Shown here: positions 8,549 to 16,871 of the stretch, in pieces
How positions within the stretch are numbered: the stretch's first letter is position 1
Layout: every line of letters begins with the position of its first letter
Position numbers and translations under genes: made by a program
From: an uncultured Alphaproteobacteria bacterium
GTDB taxonomy: Bacteria; Pseudomonadota; Alphaproteobacteria; Micavibrionales; Micavibrionaceae
Length of the DNA: 64,000 bases
Direction: 5' to 3'
Assembly: GCA_937934135.1 (NCBI GenBank)
Contig: CALHAW010000001.1
Span: forward strand, 169,902-233,901
The notes under the pieces: model-generated
The model's input: the letters and a program-made list of their open reading frames with translations, nothing else
What the model was told of the DNA's origin: nothing
The model's database searches: none

Positions 8549-9295
8549 TTAAAACGGGAAGAGAATGTCATAGACCTGCTGACCGTAACGCGGTTGTTGC
8601 ACATCTGTGATTTGGCCTTCACCGCCGTAAGAAATACGCGCTTCTGCAATTCGATCATAAGAGATTGAATTGTTGGTCGTGATGTCCTCGGGACGGATAA
8701 TACCAGCCAACTCCAAAATACGTTTTTCAAAGTTCACGCGGACTTCTTGGCGGCCTTGTATGACCATATTTCCGTTGGGTAAAATTTGGGTTACTGTGGC
8801 GGCAAGCTGCACACGGATTTCCTCTTCACGTTCTGTGCTTCCACTTCCTCTAGAACTGGAGGTGGAGTTTGCATCAACAAGGTCTGAGGCCAAAGCGCCA
8901 GCAGGCAGCGCATCAATTAATCTGTTTTCAAAACCAAGCGCATTATTCAGCTCTACATCTTCACCAGCAGAGCGTCTGCGTTCTGTTTCATTTTCAAGCT
9001 CTGCTTCATCATCAATATCAATGAGAACGGTTAGGATGTCACCAATATCGCTGGCGCGTTGGTCTTTAAAGAATGTTTGCTTGGTGCTACCCCAGAGCGA
9101 ATTGCTTTCACGCACAATCTCTTGTTTTGGTGGCATGGGCATAGAAACACGTGTGTAATCGCCTTCTTCGGCAGGGTTTTCAATTTTTGTGAGTTTGGGT
9201 GGGGCGCCAACATTTGCTAAACGACTTGCTGCGCCGCATCCACTTAATAGGATGATCATCGAAAGGGCAGTTGTGGTTTTCAAAAATGGGTTCAT
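8549..9295 (-). CDS. flgH: Flagellar L-ring lipoprotein FlgH
   Basis: Outer-membrane L-ring subunit. The N-terminus is a lipoprotein signal with lipobox LSGC (Cys near residue 20). Later motifs are SLWGSTKQTFFKDQRASDIGD, then LTVLIDIDDEAELEN, and NGNMVIQGRQEVRVNFEKR with LAGIIRPEDI, all FlgH hallmarks. It is 248 residues, the usual length. It is the last gene of the flgF-flgG-flgA-flgH operon and ends facing dksA with no obvious terminator in the 12-base gap. Confidence 0.96.
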   Translation of the reverse strand: MNPFLKTTTALSMIILLSGCGAASRLANVGAPPKLTKIENPAEEGDYTRVSMPMPPKQEIVRESNSLWGSTKQTFFKDQRASDIGDILTVLIDIDDEAELENETERRRSAGEDVELNNALGFENRLIDALPAGALASDLVDANSTSSSRGSGSTEREEEIRVQLAATVTQILPNGNMVIQGRQEVRVNFEKRILELAGIIRPEDITTNNSISYDRIAEARISYGGEGQITDVQQPRYGQQVYDILFPF

Positions 9296-9316
9296 TACAT
9301 ACTCCTTATTTTCTCT

Positions 9317-10279
9317 CTATTGTACGGCGACTTGATTAGCCGCGGTCACGATGGCATCGACGGTACGGCTGCTATCCATATTTTTAACGCGGATTAAGTC
9401 CCCTTTTGCGCCATCTTGAAGGGCGCGGCCTTTGGCCGTTAGGGTTAATGCCCCTTGTGTGAAGGCGATAACGATAGGCTCGCCACGGGCGACAATCTGC
9501 GGGCGATGTAGCGTACCGTTTAAAATAAACTTACCGGCATGGGCAATACGGCGTGGGGTCAGGCCAATTAACTGTTCTTCATTCATTATTACATCATGTT
9601 GTAATTTTTCCTGTGGTACATTGATGAAATCAATATCATTTTTTGTAATAACATCACCATTTTGCAAATTAGAACGAAGCACGGGAACGCTAACCAATCT
9701 TTCAACAGACCCACGGACAGTCATTTTTTTAATGGGATTGTCGCGGGAAGGGGCGACCAATGTGGCGCTGAAAACATCTTTTTGCATGTCATATTGAAAC
9801 TGCGTGACTTCAACCGTTGCATCAAAGGAAGCGGGAATTACGAAAGAAGGCTTGCCGTTATTTAATTCCAATGCGTAATGGCCATGTACACCTTTTTCTG
9901 AGATTTTTTGTTTTAAAGTGCTTTCAATATCATCATAAGAAATGATGGTCGCTTCACGGCGGATTGTTATTTGCTCTCTTGAACTTAAAGGACTCCATGA
10001 TAAATCTAAGGCCTTAGCAATGCGGTATAAAGTACGCGCATTGAGGGTCATGTCTTCACCAGGAAGGGGTGCGGCGCCAATCACGTAATTTGCATTATGG
10101 GTTACGCCATCAAAAATATCAGAAACTTTTAAAACATCACTTTCAACAATGCTCACAGACTTTAAGCTGGCTGCATTTGCAAGGCTGACGACACCATGTA
10201 AAGCAATCATAAAAAAGATTGTGATCTTAACCATGTAGGTCATGTTTCTTAAAACCTGATTGAGCATTATTTTAGCCAT
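9317..10279 (-). CDS. flgA: P-ring assembly chaperone FlgA
   Basis: Periplasmic chaperone for FlgI polymerisation. It has a signal peptide (hydrophobic segment about residues 17-36, ANA-AS) and a C-terminal SAF domain with VPVLRSNLQNGDVITKNDI, then RRIAHAGKFILNGTL and KGRALQDGAKGDLIRVKN, the FlgA signature. The 320 residues exceed the ~220 of enteric FlgA because of an N-terminal extension, common in alphaproteobacteria. Several in-frame ATGs (residues 1, 5, 13, 16) make the exact start uncertain; the one at residue 16 (10234) would give a standard signal peptide. Confidence 0.93.
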   Translation of the reverse strand: MAKIMLNQVLRNMTYMVKITIFFMIALHGVVSLANAASLKSVSIVESDVLKVSDIFDGVTHNANYVIGAAPLPGEDMTLNARTLYRIAKALDLSWSPLSSREQITIRREATIISYDDIESTLKQKISEKGVHGHYALELNNGKPSFVIPASFDATVEVTQFQYDMQKDVFSATLVAPSRDNPIKKMTVRGSVERLVSVPVLRSNLQNGDVITKNDIDFINVPQEKLQHDVIMNEEQLIGLTPRRIAHAGKFILNGTLHRPQIVARGEPIVIAFTQGALTLTAKGRALQDGAKGDLIRVKNMDSSRTVDAIVTAANQVAVQ

Positions 10280-10315
10280 TTCTTAAATTACTTTCTTCAC
10301 TATCATCCAAAGCTA

Positions 10316-11107
10316 TTATCTAAGCTGTGTGATGGTTTGTAACATTTCATCACTGGTTGAAATTACGTTTGAATTCATTTCATAAGCCCGCTGCGCGGCG
10401 ATCAAATTTGTGATTTCTTCCACGATATTCACGTTGGAATTTTCAATCGCGCCTTGACGGATGGCACCAAAAACATCTTCACCGGGATTTCCTGTTTGCA
10501 CATCACCTGATGCTTCTGTTTCAAGGAATAACGTGTCACCAATGGCTTCAAGACCCGCCGGATTCACAAAGTTAGCCAGTTCAATTTGTCCTAAATTTGA
10601 CAGTTCTACTTGGTTTGGAATACGGGCTAATACTTCCCCTGATTGGTTGATAACAATATCAAGTGTGTCATCGGGAACGGTGATGCCAGGTTCAAGGCGG
10701 AAGCCCTGCGGTGTAACAATTTCCCCTTCATCATTCACCTGATAAACGGATGCTCTTGTATAGGCGGTTTCACCATCTGGTAATTCAATTTGGAAGAAAC
10801 CACTCCCTGTGATTGCAAGGTCAAGCTCGTTTTCTGTCAGTTGAATGCCACCTTGTTCATGGAGGCGGTAGATAGAGCCAAGGCTCACCCCTAATCCAAA
10901 TTGCAGACCAGCAGGAACAATCGTATTTGAATCTGTAGAGGTCGCACCAGGGCGTTGTTTATTTTGGTAAATCAGATCATGAAATTCTGCCCGTTGACGT
11001 TTAAATCCGGTTGTTGTCATGTTGGCGATGTTGTTCGAAATAACATCAACATGTTGTTGTTGTGCCAACATACCTGTCGCGCCGATATCGAGTGATCTTG
11101 TTACCAT
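10316..11107 (-). CDS. flgG: Flagellar distal rod protein FlgG
   Basis: Distal rod subunit. The N-terminus is RSLDIGATGMLAQQQHVDVI followed by NNIANMTTTGFKRQRAEFHD; the C-terminus is ENSNVNIVEEITNLIAAQRA, ending with SDEMLQTITQLR. The 263-residue length (near 260) and the specific TGM and EFHDLIYQ signatures separate FlgG from FlgE and FlgF. It lies between flgF and flgA in a compact operon. Confidence 0.97.
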   Translation of the reverse strand: MVTRSLDIGATGMLAQQQHVDVISNNIANMTTTGFKRQRAEFHDLIYQNKQRPGATSTDSNTIVPAGLQFGLGVSLGSIYRLHEQGGIQLTENELDLAITGSGFFQIELPDGETAYTRASVYQVNDEGEIVTPQGFRLEPGITVPDDTLDIVINQSGEVLARIPNQVELSNLGQIELANFVNPAGLEAIGDTLFLETEASGDVQTGNPGEDVFGAIRQGAIENSNVNIVEEITNLIAAQRAYEMNSNVISTSDEMLQTITQLR

Positions 11108-11161
11108 TTTTAGTCTCCTTATTAAATTATCATGCGCATAAATAAGCGCTTTGTCTCTCTG

Positions 11162-11887
11162 TTAGCCCTGTGTTTCTGCTAGTCTTCGTGAGGCGGAACG
11201 TAAGCGTTCATGTTCACTTTCCATCATATTTTGCACGGCTTGGTATTCACGGCTCACGGAAATCATCCGTGTCATTTCAACAACGGCCTGCACGTTTGAT
11301 CCTTCTAACTTACCTTGTAAAACCTCTGTCCCTTCAGATGGGATCGGCGCGGCATCAGTCGTATAAAGACTATTTCCTGCTGGGTTTAAATCTTGATCGC
11401 TGGCAAATTCAACAATCATTAATTGTCCCACTTCTCCTTGGTTGGTTGAAACGGTTCCTGTGCGATCAATAATGACTTCTGTTGCATCACGGGGAACTGT
11501 TATTTCTCCACCGCCTTCGGCAGCAACCGCATATCCTTGGGCTGTGCGTAATATACCATCTGCATCCATAGTAAAGTTACCGGCGCGGGTATATTGAACC
11601 CCTTCTGGTGAATTAACGCCGAAAAAACCTTTACCGACTAAGGCGACGTCTAGGGCATTTCCTGTTTCTTTAATGCTGCCGGCGTCTGTTTTTTGATATT
11701 GCCCATAATCAAGCACGAGGGAGATATCCTCATCCATACGTCTTGGGTTTTCGACAAATTCACGAAAGACCATGTTTTGCCCGCGAAAACCCGGTGTATT
11801 AAGGTTTGCGACATTTTGCGCAATGATTTCCATATTTTCTGAAAGGACAACTTGCTTTGATAATGCAATATAGACTGAATTTTCCAT
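11162..11887 (-). CDS. flgF: Flagellar proximal rod protein FlgF
   Basis: Proximal rod subunit. The N-terminus is ENSVYIALSKQVVLSENMEI with AQNVANLNTPGFRG, typical of FlgF. The C-terminus EGSNVQAVVEMTRMISVSRE, then YQAVQNMMESEHERLRSA, is the family C-terminal helix. It is 241 residues. It is the first gene of the flgF-G-A-H operon, with a strong sigma-54-like promoter about 40 bases upstream. Confidence 0.95.
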   Translation of the reverse strand: MENSVYIALSKQVVLSENMEIIAQNVANLNTPGFRGQNMVFREFVENPRRMDEDISLVLDYGQYQKTDAGSIKETGNALDVALVGKGFFGVNSPEGVQYTRAGNFTMDADGILRTAQGYAVAAEGGGEITVPRDATEVIIDRTGTVSTNQGEVGQLMIVEFASDQDLNPAGNSLYTTDAAPIPSEGTEVLQGKLEGSNVQAVVEMTRMISVSREYQAVQNMMESEHERLRSASRRLAETQG

Positions 11888-11923
11888 GGTATGCGTATAC
11901 TCCTATTGTTTCAGGGATATACT

Positions 11924-11940
11924 TTGCAGATGCTGTGCCA
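11924..11940 (-). promoter_or_regulatory. Sigma-54 promoter of flgFGAH operon
   Basis: Reading leftward: TGGCACAGCATCTGCAA. It matches TGGCAC-N5-TTGCA with one mismatch and has the exact GG-N10-GC spacing. The predicted start is near 11914, giving a 27-base leader before the flgF ATG. It is one of the best sigma-54 matches in the window. Confidence 0.75.
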
Positions 11941-12149
11941 GTTTAAAAATTGTTTTATATCAATAATTTAAGGTATTGTCCGCGGAAAGGATCACGCGAA
12001 AATGCTAGGCAGGTTTCGTTTTTATGGAAGTTTTTACCGCTATCTTCTGGTATGATCTAGGCTTACTTGTGGGCTTATTGGTGATGCCTATAGAAAGCCT
12101 AACGCTTTGTTTTATAATAGAGAAAGATTCTTTTTAAAAAGGTACGATC

Positions 12150-12680
12150 ATGGCAGACGCAGTAAACGCATCCCTTGAAGATGAAGGTGATACAGAAGAA
12201 GAGAAAAAAGGCAGTAAGAAAATGCTGCTTATCATTGTTGGCACTGTCCTTTTATTGGGCGGTGGTGGCGCAGCGGCTTATTTCATGGGCTTTTTGGGCG
12301 GTGGTGAGACGTCAGAAGAATCTCAAGCAAAAAAAGGTGATCATGGTAAAGGCGGACACGGTGAAGACGGTGTTCATGCAGCCTTCTTAAAAATCCCTGA
12401 TATGATCGTGAATTTAAGCAGTGCAGACGGCCAACCGCGTTATTTACGCTTAAGCGTTCAGCTTGAATTAAAGGGTGAAACAGAAAAAACAGCCGTTGAG
12501 GCAGTAATGCCGCGGGTTGTTGACCAGTTTCAGACATATCTAAGGGAGCTAAGAGTACGGGATTTACGCGGGTCAGCGGGGATTTATAGGCTTCAAATGG
12601 AGCTTTTATCGCGTGTAAATGCGGCGGCTTACCCCGTTGAGGTGCAGGATGTTCTGTTTCAAGAAATTCTGATACAATAA
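12150..12680 (+). CDS. fliL: Flagellar basal body-associated protein FliL
   Basis: Inner-membrane protein that surrounds and stabilises the stator at the basal body. It has a short acidic cytoplasmic N-terminus, one membrane segment (about 24-49) and a periplasmic stomatin-like domain with LKIPDMIVNLSSADGQPRYL and VMPRVVDQFQTYLRELR, ending LFQEILIQ. A Gly/His-rich linker near residues 62-80 (GDHGKGGHGEDGVH) is unusual and might bind a metal. The gene starts the fliL-fliM-motB operon, diverging from flgF. A TATAAT at 12113 precedes it but without a matching -35. Confidence 0.93.
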   Translation: MADAVNASLEDEGDTEEEKKGSKKMLLIIVGTVLLLGGGGAAAYFMGFLGGGETSEESQAKKGDHGKGGHGEDGVHAAFLKIPDMIVNLSSADGQPRYLRLSVQLELKGETEKTAVEAVMPRVVDQFQTYLRELRVRDLRGSAGIYRLQMELLSRVNAAAYPVEVQDVLFQEILIQ

Positions 12681-12740
12681 TATGATATACTATTCATAGA
12701 ACCGTAAAACGGCACACCGTTTGCGAGATATAAAAACATT

Positions 12741-13811
12741 ATGGCCGAAACAGAACTTAAAGAAGAACAAAAAATCGAAGAGGCATTGCCCGAAGCAATG
12801 ACATCTGGGGAAGAAAACCCTGATGCCGGTTCAGAAAATGACGACTCACAGATTTTGAATCAAGACGAGATTGACTCGCTTCTCGGTTTTGATGATGAAA
12901 TGGATGGCGACAATGTTGGCGTCATGGCGTTGATTAATTCTGCCATGGTTAATTATGAGCGCTTACCAATGCTCGATGTCGTTTTTGATAGGCTCGTGCG
13001 CCTAATGTCGACCTCTTTAAGAAATCTAACGTCAGATAATGTTGAGGTCTCGCTTGACCAAGTCTCGACCGTTCGCTTTGGCGATTATATGAATTCTATC
13101 CCGCTTCCTGCGATGCTTTCGGTGTTTAAAGCGGAAGAATGGGACAATCATGGTTTAATGGTTACAGACAGCGCGCTGATTTATTCTATTGTTGATGTGT
13201 TGTTGGGGGGACGTAAAGGAACGCCAGCTATCCGCATTGAAGGACGCCCTTATACAACGATTGAAAGTAAATTGGTGGAACGCATGGTGCAGGTCACATT
13301 GAGCGATCTGTCCTCTGCTTTTGATCCGTTATCACCCGTTAGCTTTAATTTGGATCGCATTGAAACAAACCCGCGCTTTGCGACTATTACACAGGCGGGC
13401 AATGCCTGTGTGTTGGCGCGCCTTCGTATTGATATGGGGGACCGTGGTGGCCGTATAGAAGTGGTCATTCCTTATGCAACATTAGAGCCTATTCGTGAAC
13501 TGTTATTGCAGATGTTTATGGGGGAGAAATTTGGACGGGATTCCATTTGGGAAAACCATCTAACTCAAGAGCTTTATCAAACAGATGTTCAGCTTCAGGC
13601 GGTTCTTGGTGAGAAAGTTGTCGCGCTGGATGATATTTTGAACTGGGAAGTTGGAACGCAAATTGTCTTTAATACATTTGTGGATGATGAACTGGAAATA
13701 CGATGTGGTGATGTGCCGATGTTCCGTGGCCCCGTTGGTCAAAAATTGGGTAATATTGCGGTGAAGATTGACAAATATGTTCAGGCACAAAAAGAGGATG
13801 ATACCCTATGA
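12741..13811 (+). CDS. fliM: Flagellar motor switch protein FliM
   Basis: Middle layer of the C-ring; binds phospho-CheY and controls rotation sense. The CheY-binding peptide is seen as ILNQDEIDSLLGF at residues 38-50, after an acidic ~35-residue extension. The central domain (about 70-250) includes YERLPMLDVVFDRLVRLMS, with the C-terminal SpoA/FliN-like domain at about 270-345 (VQLQAVLGEKVVALDDILNW). It is 356 residues. It follows fliL after 60 bases and overlaps the next gene by 4 bases. Confidence 0.96.
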   Translation: MAETELKEEQKIEEALPEAMTSGEENPDAGSENDDSQILNQDEIDSLLGFDDEMDGDNVGVMALINSAMVNYERLPMLDVVFDRLVRLMSTSLRNLTSDNVEVSLDQVSTVRFGDYMNSIPLPAMLSVFKAEEWDNHGLMVTDSALIYSIVDVLLGGRKGTPAIRIEGRPYTTIESKLVERMVQVTLSDLSSAFDPLSPVSFNLDRIETNPRFATITQAGNACVLARLRIDMGDRGGRIEVVIPYATLEPIRELLLQMFMGEKFGRDSIWENHLTQELYQTDVQLQAVLGEKVVALDDILNWEVGTQIVFNTFVDDELEIRCGDVPMFRGPVGQKLGNIAVKIDKYVQAQKEDDTL

Positions 13812-14530
13812 ATTATGATGTTGGTTTTATCCTTGATGGTATTATTTTAATTTTCTTGGCAGTGACCATTTTTTATGCGGCGCGCCTATCTCTTTTTATG
13901 AAATCGTTTCGAGAAAGCCGCTCTGCTATTCAATCACTTATTCGTGACCTTAGCCTGACTATTGATAAGGCCGAAAAATCAATCGCAACCCTTAAAATAG
14001 AGGCCATTGATGCCGAGGGCATTGTTCTTGAATCCTTAAAAGAAGCCAAATTTATTGCCGAAGAATTAAAATTTATGAATAGCGCAGGAGATAACCTTGC
14101 AGGGCGTTTAGAAAAATTGGCGGATCGTAATAAGGAGCTGGTTGATGTCATGACAAAATCTGGCGGTATTGGTCATATGCGTTTTGAAGGAGAGCCTGTT
14201 ATGCCTGTTTCAAATAAAGTAAAAAAGAACATTGTCGCAGATAAGCCATTTGAGATTGATGATTTTGATATGTCATTGGATGAAGATGACGAGAATGATT
14301 TCCAAGCCTTAGAAGATGGTGCGTATGTTGAAAAAGAAACGGCGTCCATTGATACTAAAAGCAAAAGTAAAGTACGCAGTTTCGCCATTTTTGATAAAGA
14401 ATTTGATATGTCTGATGAGTTAGAAGATCAAGATGATTTTGACCTTGATGATCAAAATTTCCGTAGTAAAGCAGAGCAAGATTTATACGAAGCCCTGCAG
14501 CGCAAAAAACGCGTTAGTGAGATTTCGTAA
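13808..14530 (+). CDS. DUF6468-type membrane coiled-coil protein of the flagellar operon
   Basis: A 240-residue protein with one N-terminal membrane helix (about 6-30, GIILIFLAVTIFYAARLSLF), then a helical segment (SFRESRSAIQSLIRDLSLTI onward to about 110) and a very acidic C-terminal half. The N-terminal part matches what I recall as DUF6468, found between fliM and motE-like genes in alphaproteobacteria. Function is not established; the position suggests a role at the C-ring or stator. It overlaps fliM by 4 bases (ATGA) and motE by one base (TAATG). Confidence 0.75.
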   Translation: MNYDVGFILDGIILIFLAVTIFYAARLSLFMKSFRESRSAIQSLIRDLSLTIDKAEKSIATLKIEAIDAEGIVLESLKEAKFIAEELKFMNSAGDNLAGRLEKLADRNKELVDVMTKSGGIGHMRFEGEPVMPVSNKVKKNIVADKPFEIDDFDMSLDEDDENDFQALEDGAYVEKETASIDTKSKSKVRSFAIFDKEFDMSDELEDQDDFDLDDQNFRSKAEQDLYEALQRKKRVSEIS

Positions 14531-15240
14531 TGTGGATGGCACGCTTAAAAATGCTCCCCTTACTTGTGTTGGTGGCATCCATTTCTTTTGGAATCCGTTT
14601 CGGTGAATTTGTCACTGGTGTTTCTTCTGCTCCCGGTACAGCGAACGCGCAAGTTGAGGAACAGCAAGAACCAGCACAAGAGCAGCAAGTCGCACAATTA
14701 GATACAGCGGCCGCAGCGCCAGAGCCAGAGGAAGAACCACGGACCGCAGGGTTACCCGATAGACCCGCAACAACATCCCCCGCATGGCGTGATGCAAGTG
14801 AAGCGGATATTGAATTTTCTGATGTGCGTATGGAGCTGTTCGAAGATTTGAAAAAGCGTCGCGCAACCCTTGAAGCACAAGAAAGAGAATTGGGTGTGAG
14901 AGAAGCGCTTTTAAAAGCAGCGCAACAAGAAATTAATCAAAAATACCAAGAATTAATCGCTGTTCGTACTGATATTCAAGGGCTGTTAAAACAGCAAACA
15001 GACGAAGAAAAAGCCCGTATTAATAGCCTTGTAAAAATTTACGAGGGCATGAAGCCGAAAGATGCGGCGCGTATCTTTAATACGCTTGATGCGGATGTGT
15101 TGTTACAGGTGGTAAGCAGAATGTCTGAAAGAAAATCTGCGCCCATTATTGCCTCAATGGATCCGCCGCGGGCGCGTAACTTAACGATTATGCTGCTTGA
15201 ACAAAAACAACTGCCAGATTTGGCGGAAAATTTAAATTAA
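14530..15240 (+). CDS. motE: MotE-family flagellar motor protein (MgtE N-domain-like)
   Basis: In rhizobia MotE is a periplasmic chaperone for the stator-associated MotC. This 236-residue protein has an N-terminal signal/anchor (about 5-25), an Ala/Glu/Gln-rich linker, a coiled coil (about 100-160) and a C-terminal MgtE-N-like fold with LVKIYEGMKPKDAARIFNTL and ASMDPPRARNLTIMLLEQK. No motC is adjacent, so the partner may be one of the MotB-like proteins encoded just downstream. FlbB/FliG-like proteins share the fold and are the main alternative. Confidence 0.7.
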   Translation: MWMARLKMLPLLVLVASISFGIRFGEFVTGVSSAPGTANAQVEEQQEPAQEQQVAQLDTAAAAPEPEEEPRTAGLPDRPATTSPAWRDASEADIEFSDVRMELFEDLKKRRATLEAQERELGVREALLKAAQQEINQKYQELIAVRTDIQGLLKQQTDEEKARINSLVKIYEGMKPKDAARIFNTLDADVLLQVVSRMSERKSAPIIASMDPPRARNLTIMLLEQKQLPDLAENLN

Positions 15241-15242
15241 CC

Positions 15243-15986
15243 ATGCCGATAAACCGACGCAGGCGCAATCAATCATCACCCGCAAGTAATAACGCGAATG
15301 TGCAACAAATGATGACCTTGTCATTGTTCATTATGTTGTTGGCGTTCTTTATTGTTTTAAATGCTATTTCGTCGTACGAGGAAATTAAAACCGAACAAGT
15401 ACGGCGCAGTGTGTTGATGACTTTTGCCAAAGATATCACGTTAGAAACTCCCGAGGCATCAACCCAAGCCGATGATGCACAAGCGATGAAAGAAGGGCAT
15501 GCTTTTGACCGGTTAGAGGCACTCTTTACCGCACAAATTGCGGGGTTTGAAGCCGTGCAGAGTAAAAGCCGTGGTGTGATGATGGTGCGTGTGCCTTATG
15601 CTGATTTTAAAGAATCCGTTATGGCATTAGGGCAGAAAGATTTAACACAATATCCCTCGCGCCGCGCAATCCGCGATAATTTCTTTTTACCAACGCTCGT
15701 CTCTATTTTGCGATCTGATTTAGATGGCGCGCCAACCCGTATAGAAATTCTATTAGGGACAAAAAGTAATCCTGCCCAAACACAAAACCAAAACCCAAAA
15801 CGCATTAAAGAAATTATCGATGATGCCGGTACGCTGTCGCAAACATTAGAACAACAGGGCATGCCTCAACGGCTTTTAAATATTGGGATTGAAAAAGGTG
15901 ATCCTGACTTTGTAAATTTAGTGTTCAGAAAATATGTTCCATTTTCCCTTATTGAAGAAAAGGGAGGCGTCGAAAATGACCGCTAA
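15243..15986 (+). CDS. MotB-like protein lacking the proton-binding Asp and OmpA domain
   Basis: A 247-residue protein with a basic N-terminus, a single membrane helix (about residues 23-45, MMTLSLFIMLLAFFIVLNAI) laid out as in MotB, and a periplasmic domain. Two things differ from true MotB. The Asp that carries protons in the helix is replaced (TLSL where the paralogue has FTDV). The C-terminal peptidoglycan-binding OmpA domain, with its TD and R motifs, is not recognisable. It lies directly before an intact motB and overlaps it by 11 bases. It may be an accessory stator subunit or scaffold; function unknown. Confidence 0.65.
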   Translation: MPINRRRRNQSSPASNNANVQQMMTLSLFIMLLAFFIVLNAISSYEEIKTEQVRRSVLMTFAKDITLETPEASTQADDAQAMKEGHAFDRLEALFTAQIAGFEAVQSKSRGVMMVRVPYADFKESVMALGQKDLTQYPSRRAIRDNFFLPTLVSILRSDLDGAPTRIEILLGTKSNPAQTQNQNPKRIKEIIDDAGTLSQTLEQQGMPQRLLNIGIEKGDPDFVNLVFRKYVPFSLIEEKGGVENDR

Positions 15987-16794
15987 AAAAATAGAAAATA
16001 ATACAGAAGAAGATAAGCCAGAAGCACAGCCAATCCGCCGTTTTAGCCGCCGCATGGATGATGCACAACAAGGCGGAGGCAGTACATGGTTGATTTCTTT
16101 CACCGATGTGATGGCATTAATGCTGACTTTCTTCGTTCTTCTTTTTGCGATGTCTAATCCGAAAAAAGAAGATTGGGAACAGTTAACGCAAAAAATCAAT
16201 GAAAGCTTTAATCAGTTTCAAGGGAAGGCTGAAAATCGCGGTGCAGAGGATGCGGTGAATATTGAAAAAATAAATTTTTCACAGGCGTTGGACCTTGATT
16301 ATTTACAGGCCATTGTGCGTAAATTAATTACACAATCGCCAGAGCTTCAATCAGCGCGCATTATTGATAGTGCCGATCGATTAATTATTTCACTACCGCA
16401 AGACTTGCTGTTTGATTCTGGTCGTGCGGTTTTAAAAGATGAAGCAAGCCGCGCTATATTTACATTGGCCAATACATTGGGGCGCATTCAAAATAGGATC
16501 GAAATTGTTGGACATACGGACCCGCGCCCTGTTTCTGGTGGGGATTATGCGTCAAATTGGGAGCTGTCATTGGCGCGCGCTGCCGCCGTTGGTGCGACAT
16601 TTCAAAATGTTGGTTATAAAAAGCCGTTGACCCTTCGGGGACAGGCCGCGGGGCGTTTTGATGATATGGCGCAGAGTATTCCAGTGAGTGAGCGGCTTGA
16701 TATTTCCCGCCGCGTTGATGTTGTCATAATGGAAGATGATGGGCGTAAGAAAAAGCTGTTTGATATTGGCTTGCCGACTCTTCCGTCAAAATAA
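15976..16794 (+). CDS. motB: Flagellar motor stator protein MotB (OmpA domain)
   Basis: Stator protein that binds peptidoglycan and conducts ions with MotA. The start at 15976 is set by Shine-Dalgarno GGGAGG 8 bases upstream; an in-frame ATG at 15934 has none. The single membrane helix (about 38-60) contains the essential Asp at residue 44 (WLISFTDVMALMLTFFVLL). The C-terminal OmpA domain (about 145-260) has LLFDSGRAVLKDEASRAIF, then IEIVGHTDPRPV and NWELSLARAAAVG. No motA lies in the window. It overlaps the MotB-like gene by 11 bases, so translation is coupled. Confidence 0.9.
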   Translation: MTAKKIENNTEEDKPEAQPIRRFSRRMDDAQQGGGSTWLISFTDVMALMLTFFVLLFAMSNPKKEDWEQLTQKINESFNQFQGKAENRGAEDAVNIEKINFSQALDLDYLQAIVRKLITQSPELQSARIIDSADRLIISLPQDLLFDSGRAVLKDEASRAIFTLANTLGRIQNRIEIVGHTDPRPVSGGDYASNWELSLARAAAVGATFQNVGYKKPLTLRGQAAGRFDDMAQSIPVSERLDISRRVDVVIMEDDGRKKKLFDIGLPTLPSK

Positions 16795-16871
16795 GCTTAA
16801 TATTTGTAAAATCAGGGGTTTAAACGCCGTGTCACCTTGCCGTACGTGGCTCTGTGTGGCAGATTCTTTAT

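Noticed and set aside
12707..12722. AAACGG-CACA-CCGTTT hairpin between fliL and fliM as a terminator
   Set aside because: The stem is short, has no T tail and lies inside an evident operon; it may at most affect mRNA stability.
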